64,000 nucleotides of DNA, taken from Sipunculus nudus (taxonomy: Eukaryota; Annelida; Sipuncula; Golfingiida; Sipunculidae). Positions 24,283 through 35,391 of this stretch are shown piece after piece. Position 1 is the first letter of the stretch. The number at the start of each line of letters is the position of its first letter. Below the pieces are notes generated by a model. It ran no database searches, was not told the DNA's origin, and saw nothing but the letters and a program-made list of their open reading frames with translations. The stretch is from positions 46,641,695 through 46,705,694 of the forward strand of contig CM049316.1 of the NCBI GenBank assembly GCA_026874595.1. Direction: 5' to 3'. The position numbers and the translations under genes are program-made.

Positions 24283-24419
24283 TTACAGTGTTGTTTTTCT
24301 TCAGTGTTATATCGCTCTGACCTATAGTCTGTAGGCCAAGGGCACTTTACAACGGAGGGTAACTCTACCTTCTATATATATATAGTTCGGTGCCCTTGGA
24401 CCATGGCGGCAGGTGGAAA

Positions 24420-24660
24420 CAATATCCGAACATTTGTTCAGAAGGTTCTTTAGTTTTGAGCTTATGATTTTAGTTTCGGGCAAAAAAAAATGAAAAAGGG
24501 CCCAGCACATTCGATGTAAAGAGGGGGCGGGGGAATTGGTCAGTTTATACGCCCTGAGTACCATACGAAAAGAGTTCCCTGACATGAACGTCGGTTTGTA
24601 CAGAGACGACGGACTAGCCCCTAACCCCGTCCATTGTCTACCAAGCCGAAGTACACAATA
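24420..24660 (-). pseudogene. Penelope-like endonuclease C-terminal fragment (minus)
   Basis: The minus strand encodes LPETKIISSKLKNLLNKCSD and IVSTCRHGPRAP. These resemble the C-L-x-E-K-...-S-x-C-R-H tail that follows the GIY-YIG endonuclease in Penelope-like elements. It is inverted relative to the similar sequence at 24887-24960 on the plus strand. Fragment only. Confidence 0.5.
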
Positions 24661-24662
24661 AG

Positions 24663-24960
24663 GGTTTATAGTTAAGACGTACATTTGCATGACCGAAGGC
24701 CCCTTCAAACAAAGGTTTTACAACCACAATAAATCGTTCACGCACAGGACCCATTCAAACGAAACCGAGCTTGCCAAACACGTATGGACCCTGAAAGACA
24801 AGCAACAAAGTTTCACTATCACCTGGTCTAAAATTAAGCAGTCAAACTTATTCATGACCTCTTCACATTAGTGCAACTCGTGTTTGGCAGAGAAACTAGC
24901 AATCATAAGTTCAAAACAACAGAAATTGTTTCCACCTGCCACCATTGTCCAAGGGCACCC
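24663..24960 (+). pseudogene. Penelope-like GIY-YIG endonuclease fragment
   Basis: The plus frame reads GFIVKTYICMTEGPFKQRFY, NHNKSF, NETELAKHVWTLKD and, past a stop near 24871, CNSCLAEKLAII. This matches the GIY-YIG-type endonuclease of Penelope-like retroelements (YIG-x-TE, the conserved R-x-x-x-H and the ELSKHIWxLKD block). GIY has become GFI and YIG has become YIC, so it is probably inactive. No reverse transcriptase is found upstream. Confidence 0.65.
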
Positions 24961-25009
24961 AACCGTGCTAAAAAAATTATAAAAACCAATATCGCAATTA
25001 GTTGAACTT

Positions 25010-25056
25010 CAGTCACCTGATGAGCCGATGAAGCGAAACCGAAGGTTATGATTCAG
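25010..25056 (+). ncRNA. Degenerate hammerhead-like motif downstream of Penelope fragment
   Basis: CTGATGA (25017-25023), a minimal stem II GC/GC (25024-25025 with 25033-25034), GAAA (25035-25038) and stem III ACC/GGT with loop GAA (25038-25046) are all present. Stem I is imperfect: the first pair is C against A, then about five pairs with the downstream ATGATT. Its place after the endonuclease is where Penelope-like elements carry ribozymes. Confidence 0.55.
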
Positions 25057-25076
25057 ATTTATCACATACCTTAGCG

Positions 25077-25078
<2 letters not shown>

Positions 25079-25138
<60 letters not shown>
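25079..25138. repeat. (AT)n microsatellite
   Basis: About 30 AT units right after the degenerate ribozyme motif. Confidence 0.95.
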
Positions 25139-25139
<1 letters not shown>

Positions 25140-25141
<2 letters not shown>

Positions 25142-27760
25142 AATTCTATATGTATGTATCTTTTATCATGTAGCGCCACCTAGTGACTGATAACGATACT
25201 ATGTTTGTATGATTGTATTTCACACTATTCCCCAGCAGGGGACGCTTCTGTGAATAAAATCTGTTCTGTACCGTTCTGTTCTGTTACTGCATGCGCGTGT
25301 TAAGGAAAACCTGGTCTAGCCCCACTGCCACATGTGTGAGCAGAGCGATATAATAGATGAGTACAGCCTAACCGCTGCTTATGGAGTGTATGCAAGTCAT
25401 GGCGTTTACTAGTATCCTCTGGAAGCTGCGGAGATATATATACGATCATACCCTTCAGGGTAAATCTGTGTTTTATCAGCAAAACTTTTTTTTACTTTGT
25501 AACTTATGCATACGGGTAACATCACGGCTTATATGACCATCACTAAAAAAATCATATATTTACAGACTATTGTGGCCCGAAATATGCATTAAGGCGATAT
25601 TTAACTTTTTATTTTACAAATGCTTTAATTAAATAAGATGGAACAGTTTCTGTTATATTTTTAATGCAAATTAGCTCGATTATACATGCATGATAAGGTG
25701 TAGGCCTACTACATGAACTTAAAATGTAAAATGGGTTTTAACCAGTTTCTTCATAGTGCAATGATAAAGTACAAGATAGGCCTAATAGTTCCACCTCCAT
25801 ACAAACAGCACTGTGTATATAAAATTGCATATATTGGGGACTGAATTTAAATATCTAAATTTCGATCCACACTGCGGGAGGCTGTTCCGATGCACTAGCG
25901 GCAAATATTATACGACCCGGTTAAGAAAACACTTGCACTTGATTTCCTGTAACAATACATTTATAGTGTATGAAGAACAGAATACATGTTTTACTCGATC
26001 AAAGTATTTTATAATTAAATATTAAACGTAAAATAACAACCTGCCATACATGCGGTGATTGTGGAAATGCTTATAATTCGTTGAAACCTAATATATTCCG
26101 TCGGAAACTCTCCTAACTTTGTGCACATTTGTGTAACAAAAACTCTCAAACCTGTAACTATAACATCATGTGGAGAATGAATTGATATACCTTAGCTGTA
26201 TGTGTTTGTGAAGTTGTGAGTGATGGTGTGTAAGGGTGTGTGTGTAAGGTATGGTATGTGTGTATTTGAAAAACTGACAAGAGACGCTATAGAAACTCAG
26301 TAGGCTTATAGATGATAAAATCCACTTTTTATGTTGGCATACGTGTTAAAAAATATTTCCAACGGATCCTGTGGGGGAGGCTCCGGGAGGGCCTATATGG
26401 GGTGGCAAAACTTTAAAATATTCATGCTCGTGGTCACTAAATTTCCTGTGGTCAACAAAAATATAGCAGAAATAAATATGTATTACAGTTGGATTTTCAC
26501 AGTAGTTTTTTTTTTCTGCTTTTCATTGATCAGTCCAAAGCAGTCATCTTTCTGGATCCTGCCTTTCCGGTCTTATTTCCAATATACCGGTAGGCTATAT
26601 AATTCGTTAATAGTTATTTAGTTATGTTATGTTAGGCCTTTTCTATAATTTATACTGGACTGCATGTTTGGTGTTAAAGTACTTCTTGACAGTGCTCACG
26701 GTTAACAATATTTATAGTGTATGCACAACCGAGTCATATATTTAACTCGATCTCAACATGTTTTGAGTAAGAGGGAAATAATAACCATGCCATAGATGCA
26801 GTGATTGTGGAAAAGCCTATATATATGTTATTCTATAGATTATATAGAACTGCATGTTTTGTGTAACAGTTCATATATTATCGAGAACAAATCACACTCT
26901 CGACTGTTAAACGGACAATATAGGGCCTATATGTATGTATGTATGTATGTACATATGTATGTACGTTATATAATACTACTGACATATGCGCAAATAAATG
27001 AATATATAAATACACGCGAGTTTTACTATATAATTTCTTTATATACTTTTATTAGACATTTTTTATGTGCAAACATTGTATACAAATGTGTTGGATGGAC
27101 ATTTTATGAACGATGTAGGCCTGCTCTAAGTCTCAAATGCAATGTCATACACATACGTTTATAAATACATCAAGACATGTATATGTATAATATATGTACA
27201 TAACATGTAGACCTATTGTCGGGCCTTCCTCATGCTCGATCGGGGCCCTTTGCACGGCCACTCTGAATGAATTTCATAGGCCGCCATAGTAATGTTTTCT
27301 GGGACATATATTTGTTATAAAATGGCATCGAATCTAAAATAGTTATATTTATTTATATTTAAAATGTTTTCCACTGTTACGAAGATAATAAACGAGAACA
27401 TTCTTTTTCTTATTATTTTATATTCTATATAAAGAAGATATTCACTCTTTGTTGTTAAAATAACGACAACTATAGAGATTTGTTTGTTTCATATAATGAA
27501 TAATTATACGACATAAGAAAACAAGCTTGACATCAGGGCTTAAAGTCATGTAAATACAAGAAGGTCTGAGACTTGAAAGTAATTTACTAGAATTATCTGA
27601 ACGTCCACATAAAAGCCGCTGTCGGAACCTCATTTTTCGCATGCAGTTACGAATCTGTGTTTTGAATCATCCATATACGACGAAGCACAGCCGTGCATAC
27701 TGATTCACATGTTACAAATTTTATAAAAATAGGAAAAGTATTTTGTCAGCCGGATTCACT
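25140..27760. other. Intergenic stretch before ZFP64
   Basis: A short repeat near 25165-25290 contains TAGCGCCACCTAGTG and a GTTCT pentamer run. A (TATG)n run lies at 26930-26965. TATA-like TTTATAAAAATAGG is at 27718. Otherwise AT-rich; no gene recognised. Confidence 0.5.
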
Positions 27761-27788
27761 ATGGCTGAGGCGGGTGCCATTAAATCCG
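27761..27788 (+). CDS. ZFP64: ZFP64 candidate first coding exon
   Basis: ATG followed by nine codons (MAEAGAIKS) and G|GTAAGT. The exon ends in phase 1, exactly what the next exon at 36148 needs, so the protein would begin [17 protein letters not shown]. Vertebrate ZFP64 also has a short N-terminus before DIHICG. The exon is tiny and not protein-diagnostic, so another upstream start remains possible. A TATA-like TTTATAAAAATAGG lies at 27718, which would leave only a very short 5' UTR. Confidence 0.65.
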
Positions 27789-30700
27789 GTAAGTCGCACT
27801 GTTTGGTTTTGTTAATTGGCTAATGTGAAATATATGGCATTTGTTTTGCCAACCACCTCGCGCCAGGGCCTGGGCCCCGCCATCTTGGCGTGTTCTTGTT
27901 GTTGTTCAGCTTACCACGCATGTGGTCAGTCGATATTATCCAGACTTTGGGGCACCATTGATCAAGGCCCCGACCGGTGTTGGTCAGAGGGCCCAGAGAA
28001 ATACCTAACGGGCTATCTCTGTGTGGTGCTTCATATCATGGTTTTGATACAGTATTCCGTAACCACACCTCATAACTGATAACAAGATTTTCTGGCTGTT
28101 GAATCATGAATGACCATAGCATCCTATTAAGTTGCATTACCGAGGCAGATGCAGTTGCAGGGGACATATATAGGCCTATAATATATATTTCTGTCCGTGC
28201 ACGACTGTCCAGATCATGGCAGATGCCATTATTTTCATTTTCAGATATTTCAGATAATTTTTTTTAGTATAAAGTGTAAAATTAAACTAAATAAAGCAGT
28301 TTTACACTAATTATGAGACTTGCAAAAATATATTGGTTAAATTTATTATTTTTTTTTCGAATTTTATTTTATTAAGATTTAGATGATAAATTCCATATAT
28401 TTTTATTTTCTTCCAGCTTAAAATGGAAAACAGAACTGTACAATCAGGGAAAGTTATTTAAATTTGATCAATTCCAGTCAATTCCAATTCAAAACTTTTA
28501 GCCCAATTATATTCCATGCAATTCAGTGCACTTTCTGATGGGAAAAAAATATCAATTCCAATCGGTTCAAAGTAAAACCTTTGTAATTGATTCAAGTTTA
28601 TGCAGTCATTTGCCAATCATTGCAAGACATTGCAGTGGGCAGTTAAAAGCTGCAATCCATAGATTACAAGACATTTAACCAAGGTTTTCAGGAAAGCAGG
28701 GGTAAGCGTCTCTGACGCTGAAAATCTCTTACAGACGCTCAGTTATGAGAGTCTAAGGGACCTGCAAATCTCTGGCTTTTAGGACCTTAAATTGGAGTAG
28801 TCAATGACCTTTACTGGCTGTCTCAAACAAACCTGTCAGTGGTGGAAACTCTGTGCAGATAACTGAGGCTTTCATTTCTCTATTAGCATAAAATGACAAA
28901 ATTTCTAATCATACAATGATATGATAATAACATTAAATATGACAAAGATTCATTTTTAGCTTTGCTAACTGTAAGTCATCTGAGATATAATGTCACTCTT
29001 TGTCTGTTGTCCAGCAGTCCGCTGGCTGAAAAAAGGCATGTTGTGGCTCAAAATATGACCTCTGGTCACAAACAGACACACGTTGACTGTGTTCACCAAC
29101 AAGCTGAGCCATAAGAAGGTGTTAAATTGCCGTATGCAAAGCACTGTGACTGTGTACTAGGGTGGTTATGCTGGGGAACTTTTTATAAAGCAAAACATAA
29201 CTAATAATGTGAAAGAATAGGCCTAATATTTCTCCTGACTTCAGTTAAAAGCCTTTAAAAAATCTTCTTGTCTGAAATCATTCAGCCAAGTTTCACAGAA
29301 ATGAATCATCACCAAGTTTTTGCAAATGTTGCCCGGTCACCTGACTCATATTTGAAATTGCAGTTTTTGTGGTGCCACCTGCATAGACCTTTTTTATGGG
29401 CAAAAACCCCATAATTTTAGCCTCTTTCAACTTAAAATATTTTATGATGAAACTGTCAAGCTGAATCATTCAATCTTTCACAAGAATCATCCTAGGGTAG
29501 GCTACTTTCAAGTGTATAGAATAGATGATTTTCATCGAATTTTGGTGGAGTCATAGATAGCTGAAGTTGGTCTTGTTGCCAAAATAAGCCTATTTCAAAC
29601 TGAGGGGTGCAATTGTCTTCTTCTGCAAAACTGTTGTTTCAAGTTCTGACATTTCCCAAAAATGGTTCTTAGGAGGCTTTGTTCAAGTTAACTGAAATGA
29701 TTTTTGAACCTTTAACAATGAAAGGACTGCATCTTGTATTATTCTTAACATTTGATAAAAAAGTCTTGTGAATATGTCAGCTTGAAAAAAAGTATTGTAG
29801 CCAAAGTTTTTCAGTATGTGTAAACAGGTTTACCAACAGGCCAAGATTGTGTCTGTATCTATAAATAGATTGGCAGACTGCCAACTTTTTCACATTTGGG
29901 AACAGATCAGTCTGGATCTATTGATATATCGCTTTGGTAGACTGCCAACTGTGTCAGATTAGGCAACAGGATTAGAGTTCAGTCATTGCAGCTAGATACA
30001 GCTCAAGAGCTCACTCAGTGCAGTAGCTTGGGGGCAGACTGTAAACTGTGTTCTATTAGGCAACAGGTCAAGAGTTTACTCAGTGCAGTTGCTGGAGCAT
30101 TCATTCCATTTCACTGGGGGCAATTGCCTTTCTCACCTAAGCCTGGTTAGCCCAGTAGACCTGACTCAAGAGAAGTTTGATGTATAGGCCTGATATTTTG
30201 ACCTGTTTATGTGTCTTTGCTGGCTTTCTCGTTTCAAAGAATGGTGACACTACCTAATATGACTTATGCACAGTGTGCCTGCTTATTTCTCAGGAGGAAT
30301 TTGATATATCAGCCAGAAATTTAGCATGTTAATACAAATCAGTTTGCTTTGTCATATAGGAGACTGGTAGTGCCACCTACAATAATTTTTGCACAGTGTA
30401 TGTCCCTGCTTATTTCTGAGGAGGGGTTTGATATATCAGCCTGAAGTTTGGTGTATGTATACATCTTGGATAGCTTTGTAGAATACAAGACTGGTGACAC
30501 CACCTACAATCAGTTGTGTTTTGTGCACCAATGCCAGTATTTCAGCAATGATGTTTGTGTTATTGGTTCTTGTTCAAAATGTTTAGTATTTGCATTGTTC
30601 ATGTACATATTACATGTCTTTGAAAAGTAACGGTCAAGCATTATACCTGGTGTATATGCCACTGCACAGGTTCGCATTAGGCCTTTTGGCCTTGTTCCAA

Positions 30701-33700
30701 TGTTTATCAATTTTTTTCTCTATTTTTGAGGTCGTCAGAGAAGCTGTTGTCTGTTAACTGGGCACAAATCTTCTTTCTTGATATCAAGAGAGGTCCATGA
30801 AAAATTTCCTTGGAAACCTGAAATTAGGACTCTGTTACCCATATCCTGAGAGATATGGGGCTTGTAAGTGCCACCCAGAATAATTAAAAATTTGATACAT
30901 TAGCTCAAGTATATGAACAACTTATGCATTGATCACCATGAAACTTTGCCCACATATTGATCATGGAGTGCTTTATCAGTTCCTGCAGAATTCTGGCGCC
31001 ACTTGTATTTTTTTCCCAATTTTTAAGAATTTTTTTCTCTATTTTTGAGACCTTCAAAGAAGTCTGTTAATAGGGCACAAATTGTAACCGCTGGACCTGG
31101 AATCTTCATACTTGACATCAAGAAAGGTCCGTAAAAATCTCCTTGGACACCTTAAATTAGGTCTCTGTTACCCATATCCTCTGAGCTATGGGGCTCGTAA
31201 ATACTCCCCGGAATAATTAAAAATTTGATAGATAAGCTCAAGTTTCTGAACAACTAATGCATTGATCACCATGATTCTTTGCATACATATTGATCATGGA
31301 GTGCTTCATCAGTTTTCATCAATTTTTAGCTCAGCTGACTATAAGTCATCTGAGCTATAGTCGTGGTCCATTGTCCGTTGTCTGTCTGTCCGTCCGTCCG
31401 TCTGTCCGTAGGTGTGGCACGTTTTGAAACCGTAAGACCTAGGAATCCAAAATTCAGCATAATGTTAGATGTCCCCCAAAAATCTCCTACCAAGCAGAAA
31501 ACTAGGTCTTTGAGAAATTAAGGAAAAACCTCAATTTTTTTATTAAAAACCTATTTTCACACTTCAGGACGGCCTCATATCAAAACCACTCATCTTTTTC
31601 CTCATATTTACCATAAATATTCCTCTATATATTTCCTATTTACATGCCAGAAATTATGTCTGTATTATATAATTTAAAAAAATTATTGGCCCAAACATAA
31701 TGCATTTTGTAAAAAATCAGGAAAGATATTTGATCACTTAACACAAAACATGTTAAAGCTATGGACTTTTTTTTCCAGTAATATAACTTTAATTAATCAA
31801 AATTAAATTGTATACCCAAAATTAGATCAAAATCTTTTAAATTTTTTAAAATATTAACAAAAATTAAAAATTGGTACCTTAAATTTTGCCCAACTTTGAC
31901 CATGGCACGTTTTTTTCCTGAAAGTACTGTGGATTTAATTTTCACAGCATGTTTTTGTTAGCATTTTGTCTGTTAAAACCAAAAATTTGAAACCAGTTGA
32001 TCAAAAACTGTAGATTTTATTCAAGTTTTCAAACATCATGTATTATATTGTTTACATCAAGCTAGTGTTATGCAGTTTGCAAGAGCTCAGCTCCCCAGCT
32101 TCAGCTCCAAGTTCCTAAAATTTGGTATACAATTAGATGTTTCCAAAATACCCTACCATGCCAAGAATGTGGTCACTTGGACTTAATACCTTCGAGATAT
32201 TAATGAAAAACTTCATTTTTCCATTAAAATCCCATTGTTACACTTCAAAACTGCCTATTATCAAAACCACTGATCTGACTTTAATCATATATAATATACA
32301 TATTTTTCTATACATTCTCTATGGACATGCCAAAAATGATGTCAGTATTGCGTAATTGTTTTAAGTTATGGGCCAAAACATAATGCACTTTGTAAAAAAT
32401 CAAGAAATATATTTACTACAAGGGGATTGCTGAAGCTAGAGATTTTTTGTCAGGGATGTAACATTATTTAATCAAGATTCAATTGAATACCCCAAATTAG
32501 TTCTGAATTTTTCAAATTTTATAAGTTATTAGTATAAATATAAAATTAGTACCTTAAATTTTGCCCAACTTTGACCATGGCATATTTGTTTCCTGTGAGC
32601 ACTGTTGATATAATTTTCATATCATGCACACATAAGGATTTCAGCTTTGTAGTTTAGAAAGCTGAAAGAAAATGGCCAAAAATTGTAGCTTTTATTAATG
32701 TTTTTATGATACCATGTCAGACCTTGGCTCTCTCCAGCCCCTCTTGAGTCACCTGTATGTTGACCTTGTTGAACTTTCAGCAAATTATGCATGCTTGAGG
32801 CGAGACATACACTGGGGCAGCCAGGCAGCTTATGGACAGCCACAGTTGATCCAGGTGTCCAACCCAACTCATCTAGTAGTTTTGACCAACAACATAACAA
32901 TTAACAATAAATTAATAAATTTTTATTGTTTTTTTAATAACAAATTAAAGAAAGATAGAAAAGGAATTGGTTAGTGTATTATAACAGGAAATTAACTTGC
33001 AGTTACTGATGATATAAGAATCTTGTATTGATGGATAGAATGTCACATATTCCAAGTAACACCATGCAGTCACCTATGGTATTTTTCAGTTCAATTTTAA
33101 TGATAAAAAAGTAAATCATATTATTCATTACTAATCATTAGGGATCATATGAAGGATATTAATGATAGACAAAGATGCAGTTGATAATATAAATCTAGAT
33201 TCCTACTGTGTCTAGTGTGTACATCGATGTGAAATTAGTCCAAAATGAATATATTACATTTATTTTTTTTTAATATAAATAAAGCCATAAAACCAGATAC
33301 TTATGATCATTATTTAAATGTGTGAATTTTGTATATTTTGGATTCTCAACATCATTGTTTGGTGAAAACTGAATTAATACCAGACATGGTGCGAATACTT
33401 TGAAATTGTATTTAAATACGAATATGAATATGTACTCCATTATAAATTTTTTGCATAAAGAATGGGAATTCAGGTAAAAATGAAAGTATATGAATACCAG
33501 TGCAAATACTTTCAAAATGTATTCATGAATGCATTCATGAATATATTCTTTAATATTATTTTAATAATCATTTCAATTATATTTCATTTAAAAAAAAATC
33601 ATACGATCCTCTTATTATTTTTAATAAAATTTATATTTGGGACAATATTTGTAATTTTTTAAAATAAATACTTAAACTCTTATATTATATGTTCTGCTTA

Positions 33701-35347
33701 TAAGTTATATTGCCAAGTCAAAATGTGTGTGACAATAGTACTCCATTTGTTAATAAAATAATTGAAATCAGTCCTCTTCCCTGTCTTCAAAGGTACTATC
33801 AAAATCATACATTAGCTAAACAACAACAACTCATAAATCATAATACAGCTTATATTTATTACCACACAAAACCAGCATGTGCCTCATTTTAAAATCATAT
33901 TTTTTTATCATATATAACAGCTGAGCGCCGTGACCCATAGGTCCCTTATTACTAAGTCTCCCCCTGTTTTTTTTAGACCTTCAAAGCAGCGGTAATCCAT
34001 TAACAGGGGACAAATCATAACCATTGGACCTAGAAGCTTCCAACTTGACATCCTGGGAGGTCCATCAGAAAACCATCTTGTATCACACTATTGCCAATAC
34101 CAACTGGTCAATCAGCTGAGTGTCATAACCAATGGGTCACTTGTTTACAAACCCCTTAAAAATTGGACACTTATCATCTCCCCTTGGGATGCTCTAAACT
34201 CAGATGGGACTCCACAAAATTTCGTCCTGAGCATCCCGGATTCTTCAAATTTCCTTCCTATTGGAAGCCCTGATTTAACCAGTGAGTGACACTTACTGAA
34301 ACATAAAGCTCAGTGTATGAGATTCACCAGCATTTGGTCCACTCTATTCCTTATCACACCCAGAAGCAAGGTACATACATTAAGCAATGAACTGCTCATT
34401 CCACAAACTTGTACTGTTATTCCTCCTCAGCATAACATGTGGTTTTTATTGGGCCTATCTTTAAAGAAATGGAAGCTAGACCGTTTACACATGGGCATTT
34501 TAGTCTGTGATAGGAAGAAAAATTAAATTTCAAATAGAACAGCACAAATCAAGAAATTGCAACTGCACATTTGACATTAATTAACAGTCGCTCAAATGGA
34601 CAGAAGTCATCTGCATTTTACAATATGGTCCCTGTTCATAAGACACTTCTGTTTGTTCAGTAATTTTAAGGCAAATCTGAAAAAAAACTTCTAATAAGCA
34701 ATATATACTGGTAGAAAAAGGTGTGTGCTGAAACAGTTGCCCATTTCACCTAAATTCATCTGAGTCTTCAGTATAGGGAGTTCAATTCCAGATTATTTCA
34801 ATTCCAATTCATGCTATATTTCCTTCCCTTTTAATGCAGATTTCATTCAGAGTTACCCACAGGTCTGTGTAAAATATATAGGAATGGAAACTTGTGATAT
34901 TTTCTTTACATCATATAAATAATAATAATAATTATAATAAAAATAATAATAGTAATAATAATAATAGTAAAAATGTTGTTTGATCATACTGGTTATGTTT
35001 TCATGTTTAAGTGCTGCTGAATGTAGATCTATAATTTTAACAGTAAAGTTACAGACCTGCAAATTTGCAGTCAATTCTTTATTTTAAACAAAAACTTCCT
35101 CTACGTTACAGCCAACTCTCTTTATGCATGAAACCCGATACCTTTGATCTAGTTTCTTTGAGATCTGAGTAACAAATGTACTCCTTACCATTAAATCCAT
35201 TAGTAACCAATCCCTGTGTGGTATAACCATGTAGCCTAAAACTTGAAGTACACGTAACATGTGACGTGGAGGGTTCTCTATCCATGTCATTGTTTTGTGA
35301 TGAATTGGTCATCACTGCATCTTTTGTTTAAAAAAGCAGCATATTGA

Positions 35348-35391
<44 letters not shown>

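Larger units (their letters stand above)
24140..24308. repeat. 169-bp inverted repeat, 77-bp arms, head-to-head hammerhead motifs
   Basis: Arms 24140-24216 and 24232-24308 are inverse complements with about three mismatches around a 15-base spacer. Each arm contains a hammerhead ribozyme motif, one on each strand. In RNA or single-stranded DNA the whole would form one long hairpin. Confidence 0.95.

Noticed and set aside
27816-28079. 87-codon open frame in ZFP64 intron 1
   Set aside because: No domain, signal or family resemblance; begins just after the exon 1 donor.
33270-33662. Open frames of 66-81 codons in the 2.6-kb elements (also at 52493, 52719 and 58171)
   Set aside because: Present in all element copies with frame-changing differences; AT-rich and Phe/Ile/Asn-rich; no transposase or helicase motif.
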